From Actinomycetes bacterium (GTDB taxonomy: Bacteria > Actinomycetota > Actinomycetes > Actinomycetales > Cellulomonadaceae), in NCBI GenBank assembly GCA_023460255.1, contig JAEWQZ010000166.1, positions 1 to 11,338 of the forward strand: 11,338 nucleotides of DNA, in the 5' to 3' direction. Position numbers and translations under genes: made by a program. Below, piece by piece: positions 1-8,039 of the stretch (positions are counted from its first letter, which is position 1; each line of letters starts with the position of its first letter). The notes below the pieces were generated by a model. It was not told the DNA's origin. It saw only the letters and a list, made by a program, of their open reading frames with translations, and did no database searches.

Positions 1-324
1 GTGCTCGGCGCCGGACCGCTGCGCCAGCGCACCCGGGCACGGCCCGCCGGGCGGGTGCGGCTCGTCGGGGCCGCGTCGGGCTACGTCGACGCCCTCACCG
101 GCGAGGGCCTGCGGGTCGGGTTCGCGCAGGCCCGGGCCGCGGTCGCGACGCTCGACGACGCAGCTGCCTACGAGCACGCCTGGCGCGCCGTGACGAGGGA
201 CTACCGCCTCCTCACCAGCGGTCTCGTGGCATGGGCCGGGTCGCCGGCGCGTGGCTGGATCGTGCCGGTGGCGCACCGCGCCCCGTGGCTGTACGGCGCG
301 ATCGTCGAGCGACTCGCCCGGTAG
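1..324 (+). CDS. FAD-dependent oxidoreductase, geranylgeranyl reductase-like family (C-terminal part; 5' end outside window)
   Basis: The reading frame is open from base 1 and ends at TAG 322-324, giving the last 107 residues of a longer protein. The clearest signal is the stretch VGAASGYVDALTGEG (about residues 22-36), which matches the second FAD-binding segment of the UbiH/geranylgeranyl-reductase flavoprotein family, usually written GDAxGxxxPLTGEG. The remaining helical part fits the family's C-terminal end, which packs near the substrate pocket. Such proteins typically reduce or hydroxylate lipid or polyketide substrates; the substrate here cannot be told. One oddity: the usually conserved Asp of the GDA motif is Ala (codon GCC at 70-72). 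The GTG at base 1 is a codon within the gene, not a credible start. Family call is fairly sure, specific function unknown. Confidence 0.75.
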   Translation: MLGAGPLRQRTRARPAGRVRLVGAASGYVDALTGEGLRVGFAQARAAVATLDDAAAYEHAWRAVTRDYRLLTSGLVAWAGSPARGWIVPVAHRAPWLYGAIVERLAR

Positions 325-383
325 CCGTCGCGGCCGTCGCCGGCTGACCGGGGCTCCCACCGGCCCGGGCGACAGCGCCAGAA

Positions 384-399
384 ATACCCCCTGCGGTAT
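384..399. promoter_or_regulatory. Probable CsoR/CstR-type operator, site 1
   Basis: The 16-bp near-palindrome ATACCCCCTGCGGTAT has half-sites ATACC/GGTAT around a C/G-rich centre. It lies 35 bp (start to start) from a better copy at 419-434, and a third copy sits before the rhodanese gene at 2824-2839. Inverted repeats of this shape, with C/G tracts inside TA ends, are typical of the DUF156 family of repressors (CsoR for copper, CstR for persulfide). The regulator assignment is inferred from the motif and from the sulfur genes it precedes. This is the least symmetrical of the three sites. Confidence 0.55.
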
Positions 400-412
400 G
401 GACCTTGGTCCC

Positions 413-441
413 TTCCACATACCCCGTGGGGTACCTAGTGT
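413..441 (+). promoter_or_regulatory. Possible promoter of the sulfur operon
   Basis: A weak -35 candidate TTCCAC (413-418) and a -10 candidate TAGTGT (436-441, fitting TANNNT) are separated by exactly 17 bp. The operator at 419-434 fills that spacer, so a bound repressor would occlude RNA polymerase. The -35 match is poor (2 of 6 to TTGACA), so this is tentative. Transcription would start near 448, leaving a leader of about 60 nt before the ATG at 507. Confidence 0.35.
419..434. promoter_or_regulatory. Probable CsoR/CstR-type operator, site 2
   Basis: The sequence ATACCCCGTGGGGTAC contains a 14-bp inverted repeat, TACCCC-GT-GGGGTA (420-433), with all six outer bases of each arm paired. It is almost the same as the site at 2824-2839 and lies 72 bp upstream of the ATG of the flavoprotein gene. 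Its form matches operators of the CsoR/CstR repressor family. Because the gene it precedes is SQR-like, a persulfide-sensing CstR-type repressor is a better guess than a copper sensor, but the sequence alone cannot separate them. Confidence 0.65.
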
Positions 442-506
442 CGTCAGTGCGACGGCGTCGCCGTCCACGCCCGGTGACGGGCGCCCAGCGCTTGGTGGAG
501 CGTGAG

Positions 507-1817
507 ATGAGACGTCTCGTCGTCATCGGCGCCGGCACGGCCGGCACCATGGTCGTGAACAAGCTGCGCCGCAGGCTCGCCCGCGACGAGTGGTCGATCA
601 CCGTCGTGGACCCGGCCACGGAGCACTACTACCAGCCCGGCTTCCTCTTCCGCCCGTTCGGCACCTACTCCGACAAGCAGCTGAGCAAGCCGCTCGCCCC
701 GCGCATCCGCTCGGGCGTCGAGCTCGTCCGCGCCGCCGTCGACCGCGTGGACCCGACCGCACGCACGGTGCTCCTCGAGACCGGCGAGACGCTCGCGTAC
801 GACTACCTCGTCATCGCGTCCGGGACGACGCCCCGTCCGGACCAGACCCCCGGCCTCGCCGAGGCGATGCAGGGGCCACAGGCCGCGGTGCACGAGTTCT
901 TCACCCACACCGGCGCCACGGCGCTCGCCACTGCCCTGGACGGCTTCACCGGCGGACGCGTCGTCGTGCACGTCGCGGAGATGCCCATCAAGTGCCCCGT
1001 CGCCCCTCTGGAGTTCGTCTTCCTGGCCGACTCCTACTTCGCCGGGCGCGGGCTGCGGGACAAGGTCGAGCTGACGTACGTCACCCCGCTGCCCGGGGCG
1101 TTCACCAAGCCGATCTCCGCCGCCTACCTCGGCGACATGCTCGAGCAGCGCGGGATCGCGCTGGAGCCCGACTTCGTGGTGGAGAGCGTCGACGGGCAGG
1201 CCCGGGTGCTGCGCTCCTACGACGAACGCGAGGTGCCGTTCGACCTCCTTGTCACGATCCCGGTGAACATGGGCGCCGACTACGTCGCACGCTCCGGGCT
1301 CGGTGACGAGCTGAACTACGTGCCGGTGGACAAGCACACCCTGCTGTCCAAGGCGGACGAGCGGATCTTCGCCATCGGCGACGCCACCGACGCCCCGGCG
1401 TCCAAGGCGGGCTCGGTCGCGCACTTCGAGGCCGACGTCTTCGTGCCGAACTTCCTCGCGCACGTGGCGGGCGAGCCGATGCCCGAGTCGTTCGACGGGC
1501 ACGCCAACTGCTTCGTCGAGAGCGGCGGCGGCAAGGCCCTGCTCATCGACTTCAACTACGACACCGAGCCGCTGCCCGGCACCTACCCCGTGCCCGGCGT
1601 CGGGCCGATGCGCCTGCTGCGCGAGTCGCGCCTGAACCACTGGGGCAAGCTCGCGTTCCGCCACCTCTACTGGCACATGCTGCTGCCGGGCCGGCGCCTG
1701 CCCGTCCCGACGCACATGTCCCTGGCGGGCAAGAAGCGCCCGCCCACCACGACCGACGCAGCCCCCGGCAGCCCGCCCGGCACCGCCTCCGGCATCCGCG
1801 TCCCCGCCGACTTCTGA
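507..1817 (+). CDS. Sulfide:quinone oxidoreductase-like NAD(P)/FAD-dependent oxidoreductase
   Basis: The 436-residue flavoprotein probably oxidises sulfide to sulfane sulfur (persulfide) and passes electrons to membrane quinone. It opens with a Rossmann FAD motif (VVIGAGTAG, residues 5-13), has the second strand ending in D35, the YDYLVIASGTTP segment (98-109) and the C-terminal FAD motif FAIGDATD (288-295). It has just two cysteines, C163 in IKCPVAP and C335 in HANCFVES, at places matching the redox cysteine pair of SQR-type enzymes. Residues about 376-408 are rich in aromatic, basic and hydrophobic residues, like the SQR C-terminal membrane-anchoring helices; the last 26 residues are Pro/Thr-rich and look disordered. 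The ATG at 507 is chosen because the Rossmann strand begins at once and GGTGGAG (494-500) lies 6 nt upstream. The in-frame ATG at 405 would start inside the promoter and operators. It is first in an operon with the DsrC- and DsrE-like genes. SQR is the best guess; a related sulfur-dependent flavoprotein is possible. Confidence 0.82.
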   Translation: MRRLVVIGAGTAGTMVVNKLRRRLARDEWSITVVDPATEHYYQPGFLFRPFGTYSDKQLSKPLAPRIRSGVELVRAAVDRVDPTARTVLLETGETLAYDYLVIASGTTPRPDQTPGLAEAMQGPQAAVHEFFTHTGATALATALDGFTGGRVVVHVAEMPIKCPVAPLEFVFLADSYFAGRGLRDKVELTYVTPLPGAFTKPISAAYLGDMLEQRGIALEPDFVVESVDGQARVLRSYDEREVPFDLLVTIPVNMGADYVARSGLGDELNYVPVDKHTLLSKADERIFAIGDATDAPASKAGSVAHFEADVFVPNFLAHVAGEPMPESFDGHANCFVESGGGKALLIDFNYDTEPLPGTYPVPGVGPMRLLRESRLNHWGKLAFRHLYWHMLLPGRRLPVPTHMSLAGKKRPPTTTDAAPGSPPGTASGIRVPADF

Positions 1818-1842
1818 CCCACGAGCACAGGAAGGACCGACC

Positions 1843-2157
1843 ATGCCCGTCACCACCATCGCCGGACGCGAGGTCCACGTCGACGACGAGGGCTTCCTCA
1901 CCGACCCCGCCGAGTGGGACCGCGACCTCGCGGTCGTCCTCGCCGAGGCGATCGGCATCGAGCTGACCGCCGAGCACTGGAAGATCCTCGACTTCCTGCG
2001 GGCCGACTTCGCCGAGCAGGGCGAGACGGCCACGACGCGGCGGGTCGCTGCCGTCGGGGGCTTCGGCGTCAAGGACCAGTTCGAGCTCTTCCCGAAGAAG
2101 CCCGCCAAGAAGATGGCGTACATCGCCGGCCTGCCCAAGCCGCGCGGCTGCGTCTGA
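1843..2157 (+). CDS. DsrC/TusE-family sulfur carrier protein, single-cysteine type
   Basis: This 104-residue protein has the full DsrC/TusE fold length and the family's flexible C-terminal arm ending GLPKPRGCV. C103, the second-last residue, is the family's sulfur-carrying cysteine (CysA) and is the only cysteine in the protein. True dissimilatory DsrC proteins have a second cysteine (CysB) about 11 residues earlier; that place is A92 here (KKMAYIAG). The protein should therefore carry a persulfide but cannot form the intramolecular trisulfide or disulfide used with DsrAB, which makes it TusE-like in chemistry. Known TusE works in tRNA 2-thiouridine relay with TusBCD; no TusBCD set is visible, and the neighbours (SQR-like upstream by 25 nt, DsrE-like downstream by 20 nt) suggest it receives or delivers sulfane sulfur made from sulfide. 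A good Shine-Dalgarno, AGGAAGGA (1829-1836), sits 6 nt before the ATG. The family call is strong, the partner is inferred. Confidence 0.9.
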   Translation: MPVTTIAGREVHVDDEGFLTDPAEWDRDLAVVLAEAIGIELTAEHWKILDFLRADFAEQGETATTRRVAAVGGFGVKDQFELFPKKPAKKMAYIAGLPKPRGCV

Positions 2158-2177
2158 CCCCCGCGAGAGGAACCGAG

Positions 2178-2696
2178 ATGACCCCCATCGTCCCCGACTT
2201 CGACGACGACGCCGCCGAGGGCCGCACCCTGGCCATCATCTGCTCCAAGGGCAACCTGGACATGGCCTACCCGGGGCTCGTGCTCGCCAACGCCGCCCTC
2301 GGCGAGGGCGTGCAGGTGCACCTGTTCTTCACCTTCTGGGGCTTCGACATGATCGCCAAGAAGCGGATGCACGACCTGAAGTTCTCCCCGGTCGGGAACA
2401 CGGCGATGCACATGCCGGTCGGCGACGTGCGGATCCCGCAGGCGCTCGCCCCCGTGCCGGGCATGCAGGCCATGGCGACGTCGATGATGCGCAAGCAGAT
2501 CGCGGACCTGGGCATCCCCGAGGTGCCCGACTTCCTGGACCAGATCGTCGCCGCCGGCGGGCACCTGTGGGCCTGCCGGATGAGCGCCGACATGAACAAG
2601 TTCACAGACTCCGACCTGCGCGACGACGTCGAGGGCATCATCAGCGCCACCGACTTCATCGAGATGACGGACGGCGCCCAGCTCCTCTTCATCTGA
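2178..2696 (+). CDS. DsrE/DsrF/DrsH-like family sulfur-transfer protein
   Basis: The 172-residue protein looks like the DsrE2/DsrE3-type branch of the DsrE family: an early strand with ICSKGNLDMAYP (21-32), the signature LFFTFWGFDMI (49-59), PVGNTAMHMP (71-80), ATSMMRKQI (100-108) and WACRMSADMN (131-140). Its two cysteines, C22 and C133, lie in these conserved segments and are candidates for carrying persulfide. DsrE-family proteins bind and pass sulfane sulfur between rhodaneses, TusA and DsrC-type carriers, normally in the cytoplasm; some DsrE2 proteins are membrane-bound, but no convincing membrane helix is seen here. The ATG at 2178 follows GAGAGGA (2164-2170) by 7 nt and begins just before the conserved core; an upstream in-frame ATG at 1914 lies deep inside the previous gene and is rejected. 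It is the last gene of the operon, 20 nt after the DsrC-like gene and just before a strong hairpin. Which DsrE subgroup it belongs to is unresolved. Confidence 0.87.
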   Translation: MTPIVPDFDDDAAEGRTLAIICSKGNLDMAYPGLVLANAALGEGVQVHLFFTFWGFDMIAKKRMHDLKFSPVGNTAMHMPVGDVRIPQALAPVPGMQAMATSMMRKQIADLGIPEVPDFLDQIVAAGGHLWACRMSADMNKFTDSDLRDDVEGIISATDFIEMTDGAQLLFI

Positions 2697-2708
2697 GCCC
2701 CTCGGACC

Positions 2709-2747
2709 GGGCCGGGCCCGCGCAGCCACCACTGCGCGGCCCGGCCC
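2709..2747 (+). terminator. Strong GC hairpin ending the sulfur operon
   Basis: The left arm 2709-2725 (GGGCCGGGCCCGCGCAG) pairs with 2732-2747 (CTGCGCGGCCCGGCCC) over 16 base pairs with one bulged C and the 6-nt loop CCACCA. It begins 12 nt after the TGA of the DsrE-like gene. The following bases (TCTCGTC) are not a clean T-tract, which is common for actinobacterial terminators. It separates the three-gene operon from the rhodanese gene. Confidence 0.8.
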
Positions 2748-2823
2748 TCTCGTCCACCCTCCAGGAGCCGTCCGCGCCCTACGATCGCACCGGGGTCCGG
2801 GCGGCCGGAGCGGCCCTCACCTA

Positions 2824-2839
2824 ATACCCCAGGGGGTAT
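2824..2839. promoter_or_regulatory. Probable CsoR/CstR-type operator, site 3 (rhodanese gene)
   Basis: ATACCCCAGGGGGTAT is the most symmetrical of the three copies (ATACCCC/GGGGTAT arms, mismatch only at the centre). It ends one base short of completing an in-frame ATG (2838-2840) and overlaps a -10-like TATGAT (2837-2842). A repressor bound here would block the promoter and the transcription start directly. The shared motif implies co-regulation with the SQR-like operon. Confidence 0.7.
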
Positions 2840-2842
2840 GAT
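2837..2842 (+). promoter_or_regulatory. -10 element candidate for a leaderless rhodanese transcript
   Basis: TATGAT differs from the TATAAT consensus at one base and fits the actinobacterial TANNNT pattern. Its end is 7 nt before A2850, the first base of the preferred ATG, so transcription could begin at or one base before the start codon. No convincing -35 hexamer was found at 16-18 bp upstream (about 2813-2820 is CCCTCA-like). Confidence 0.45.
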
Positions 2843-2849
2843 GCGAGAC

Positions 2850-3308
2850 ATGACGAGAACAGGGGTCTGGACCACGCTCACCCTCGTGGTGGCACTGGGC
2901 ACGGCGGCGTGCGGCAACGACACCGACGACCGCGACGCGGCGGGCGAGGCGGGCGTCGAGGTGCTGTCCACCTGCGTGCAGGCGGACGAGTGCACGAGCC
3001 TGGATGCCGAGGAGTTCGCCTCCCTGGCGGCGGAGGACGGCGTCGTGCTGCTCGACGTGCGGACGCCGCAGGAGTACGCGGAGGGACACCTGGCGGGCGC
3101 CACGAACATCGACGTCTCCGCGCCGGACTTCACAGCACGCCTCGCCGACCTCGACCCAGACGCCACCTACGCCGTCTACTGCCGCTCCGGCAACCGCTCG
3201 CAGACCGCCATGGCCCTCATGGCCGACGCCGGTCTGACCCACGCCGCCGACCTGGCCGGTGGGATCGGCGCGTGGCAGTCGGCGGGCCTGGACGTCACCA
3301 CCGACTGA
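2850..3308 (+). CDS. Rhodanese-domain protein with lipoprotein-type signal peptide
   Basis: From the ATG at 2850 the product is 152 residues. Residues 1-21 (MTRTG..., then hydrophobic LTLVVALGTAAC) look like a signal peptide with a lipobox-like GTAAC at C21; the -3 residue is T rather than the usual L/V/I, so lipid attachment is likely but not certain. A short Asp-rich linker and two more cysteines, C42 and C48, follow. The single rhodanese domain covers about 50-150: LLDVRTPQEYAEGHL, the active-site loop CRSGNRS with C111, and the closing GGIGAWQSAGLDV. Such domains move sulfane sulfur between thiols; here this would occur outside the membrane. In-frame ATGs at 2838 and 2841 are alternatives, but the first lies in the operator. 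AGGGGG (2831-2836) is 13 nt from 2850, too far for a good ribosome site, so a leaderless mRNA is favoured. Separate transcription from the upstream operon is suggested by the hairpin before it and the operator on its start. Confidence 0.88.
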   Translation: MTRTGVWTTLTLVVALGTAACGNDTDDRDAAGEAGVEVLSTCVQADECTSLDAEEFASLAAEDGVVLLDVRTPQEYAEGHLAGATNIDVSAPDFTARLADLDPDATYAVYCRSGNRSQTAMALMADAGLTHAADLAGGIGAWQSAGLDVTTD

Positions 3309-3321
3309 GCGAGCGCGGTTT

Positions 3322-3371
3322 CGCGGAGGGCGTGATCCGCCGCCCGTTCCGCGAGGGCGGTTTGCCCCGCC
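3322..3371 (+). terminator. Two tandem GC hairpins after the rhodanese gene, possible terminator
   Basis: The first hairpin pairs CGCGGAGGGCG (3322-3332) with CGCCC (3341-3345) and TCCGCG (3348-3353), with a 2-nt GT bulge and 8-nt loop. A second small one pairs GGCGG (3356-3360) with CCGCC (3367-3371) around TTTGCC. They fill most of the 82-nt gap between the rhodanese stop and glgX. There is no T-tract, so termination is plausible but unproven; they may instead lie in the glgX leader. Confidence 0.5.
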
Positions 3372-3390
3372 TCCTGGCAGGCTGTGGCCC

Positions 3391-5510
<2,120 letters not shown>

Positions 5511-5514
<4 letters not shown>

Positions 5515-8039
5515 GCACCGAGGTCCGCACCACGCCCGCGCGCCGCCGACCGGCGCCGGGCCGTGCCGTCCCGGTCTCGACGTACCGCGTCCAGCTCTCC
5601 GCCGACCTCACCCTCGACGACGCCGCGGCCCAGGTGCCCTACCTGGCCGAGCTGGGCGTCACTCACCTGTACCTCTCGCCGCTGCTGCGCGCCGCACCGG
5701 GTTCGACGCACGGGTACGACGTCGTCGACCACGAGGAGATCTCGCCGGTGCTCGGCGGGCGCGCGGCGTTCGACCGGCTGGCGGCCGCCGCCCAGGGAGC
5801 CGGGCTGGGCCTCGTCGTGGACGTCGTGCCCAACCACATGGCGGTGCCCACGCCGGCCTGGCACAACACGGCCCTGTGGTCGGTCCTCGCGCACGGCCCC
5901 GAGTCGCCGTACGCCACCTGGTTCGACGTCGACTGGTCCGCCGGCGACGGGGCGCTGCTCATGCCGGTCCTCGGCTCGCGCATCGGCACCGCGCTCACGG
6001 CCGGCGAGATCACTCTCGACCGGGCGCCGGTGCCCGGCCTGCCCGGCGAGCACACGCTCCTGCGATACGCCGACCACGTGTTCCCCGTGCGCCCGGGCAC
6101 GGAGCACCTCCCCCTGGGCGAGCTCGTCGACCGGCAGCACTACCGGCTCGCCTACTGGCGCGTGGCCGACGAGGAGCTGAACTACCGACGCTTCTTCGAC
6201 GTCGGGACGCTGGCGGCGGTCCGCGTCGAGGACCCGGCGGTCTTCGACGCCACGCACGCGCTGCTCGTCGACCTCGTCACCTCCGGCGCAGTGGACGGTC
6301 TGCGCATCGACCACCCCGACGGGCTGGCCGACCCCCGTGGCTACCTCGACCGTCTGGCGGCGGCCACCGGCGACGCGTGGGTCGTCGTCGAGAAGATCCT
6401 CGCCCCGACGGAGGAGCTGCCGGACGACTGGGCCACCGCGGGGACCACCGGCTACGACGCCGCGTGGCGTGTGAACCAGGTGTTCGTGGACCCAGGCGGC
6501 GCGGCGGAGCTGGGGGCCGTCATGCACCGGCTGACCGGCGACGCGCCCGACGCGCTCGGCCGGCTGGTCGAGGAGGCCAAGCGTGAGGTCGTCGCCGGGT
6601 CGCTCTACGCGGAGGTGGACCGCCTCGCCGACCTGGCCGCCGACATCTGCCGCGACGACGTCCGCCTGCGCGACCACACCCGGCGCTCGTTGCACGACTG
6701 CCTCGTCGAGCTCCTCGTGGCAGCCGACCGCTACCGCTACTACGTTGTCCCGGGCGAGCAGGCCGCGCCCGACGCCGCTGCGGCGTTCGCCGAGTGCGTG
6801 GCCCGCGCGCGCACGCACCTCGACGGCGACCGCGTGGAGACGCTCGACCTGCTCGCCGACCTGCTCATGGGCCGCGAGTCGGGCTCGGCCGGCCGGCGAC
6901 GGGAGGCGCGACGCGACGAGCTCGCCGTGCGCTTCCAGCAGACCTGCGGCGCTGTGATGGCCAAGGGCGTGGAGGACACGGCCTTCTACCGCTGGACCCA
7001 CCTCGTCGCACTCACGGAGGTCGGCGGCGCGCCCGAGCGGTTCGCCATCAGCCCGGACGAGCTGCACGCGTGGGCGGCCCGGGCTCAGCACCGCGCCCCC
7101 GTGGCGCTGACCGGGCTGTCCACGCACGACACCAAGCGCAGCGAGGACGTCCGGGCCCGCCTGGGCGTGCTCTCCGAGCTGCCCGCCGAGTGGTCCGAGC
7201 TGGTCGAGCGGGTGCGGACCGCCACCGCCGAGCAGCGGGGCACGCTCGTGGACGGCCGGACCGAGAACCTGCTCTGGCAGACCCTCGCGGGCACCTGGAC
7301 GCAGGACGGTCCGCTCGCGCAGGACCGCCTGGACGCCTACCTCACCAAGGCGATGCGGGAGGCGAAGTCCCGCACCGGCTGGACCCGGGTCGACGAGACC
7401 TACGAGGGCGCCGTGCTGGACCTCGCGCGGGCCGCCGTCGGGTCCGCGCAGGTCGCCGAGGCCTTTGCGGGGTGGGTGCGCGCGACAGCCTCCGGGGTGC
7501 GGGCCGCGACGCTGGGCAGCAAGCTCGTCCAGCTCACGCTGCCGGGCGTGGCCGACGTCTACCAGGGCACCGAGTCCACGGCCCTGGCCCTCGTCGACCC
7601 CGACAACCGGCGTCCCGTCGACGTCGCCGGCCTGGCCCGGACCCTGCAGCGGCTCGAGTCGGAGGCCCCGCGCGGGATGGCCGAGGAGAAGCTGCTGGTC
7701 ACCTCGCGCGCCCTGCGGCTGCGGCGCGCCCGGCCCGAGGCCTTCGTCGGGGACGGTGCCGGGTATGCGCCGGTGCCCACCTCCACCGGCAACGCGCTGG
7801 CCTTCGCCCGCTCCGCCGAGGGCGTCCCGGTGGCCGTGACGGTCGTCACGCGGCTCGCACTGGCCCTCGAGCGGCTCGGCGGGTGGGGCGAGCACACCGT
7901 CGTCCTGCCCGACGGCGCGTGGCAGGACGTGCTGACCGGGCGGGAGGTGCCCGGTGGCACCGTCCGGCTCGCGGACCTGCTCGACGGCCTGCCGGTGGCG
8001 CTGCTCGCCCGGCCCGAGGCACCCGGGGGCCCGTCGTGA
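5511..8039 (+). CDS. treY: Maltooligosyl trehalose synthase TreY
   Basis: This 842-residue GH13 enzyme (EC 5.4.99.15) rearranges the reducing-end alpha-1,4 bond of a maltodextrin into an alpha,alpha-1,1 bond, producing maltooligosyl trehalose in the cytoplasm. After a basic, probably disordered 20-residue lead it shows the TreY opening STYRVQLSADLTL, the early HLYLSPLLRAAPGSTHGYDV segment, region I DVVPNHM (104-110), region II GLRIDHPDG with nucleophile D267, region III VVEKI with E294, and region IV THDTKRSED with D540. KGVEDTAFYRW (about 484-494) and the late LPGVADVYQGTE segment are also TreY hallmarks. Length is at the upper end of the usual 700-850. The start is set by the 4-nt ATGA overlap with glgX; no strong Shine-Dalgarno is seen, so translational coupling is likely. 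The stop overlaps the treZ start in the same way. Confidence 0.96.

Noticed and set aside
336..373. Possible terminator hairpin after the first gene (GTCGCC/GGCGAC outer, CCGG/CCGG inner)
   Set aside because: Two short stems interrupted by unpaired bases and no T-run; GC-rich DNA yields such pairs easily.
384..434. Operators as copper-responsive CsoR sites
   Set aside because: The motif alone would allow it, but no copper ATPase, chaperone or copper oxidase gene is present and all genes next to the sites are sulfur genes, so a persulfide sensor is preferred.
405..506. Upstream extension of the SQR-like protein from ATG 405
   Set aside because: The added 34 residues are Arg/Pro-rich, encoded by the operator and promoter region, and precede a Rossmann motif that normally begins at residue 3-5. 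ATG 507 has a proper ribosome site.
1914..2177. Upstream extension of the DsrE-like protein from ATG 1914
   Set aside because: It would overlap nearly the whole DsrC-like gene in another frame and give Arg-rich sequence unlike the family; ATG 2178 has a good ribosome site.
444..2732. Very long open frame on the minus strand (762 codons) opposite the sulfur operon
   Set aside because: It is the antisense shadow of GC-rich genes whose third positions are mostly G or C; its translation is a low-complexity mix of V, G, R and H without family motifs, while the + strand genes have clear domains.
2838..2849. ATG 2838 or 2841 as rhodanese start
   Set aside because: Not excluded, but 2838 is formed by the operator end and would put the -10 box inside the coding region; 2850 gives a normal signal-peptide length and fits the promoter spacing.
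6794..8035. In-frame upstream extension of TreZ into treY
   Set aside because: It is Arg/Ala/Gly-rich frame shadow of treY; TreZ homology begins right after the GTG at 8036.
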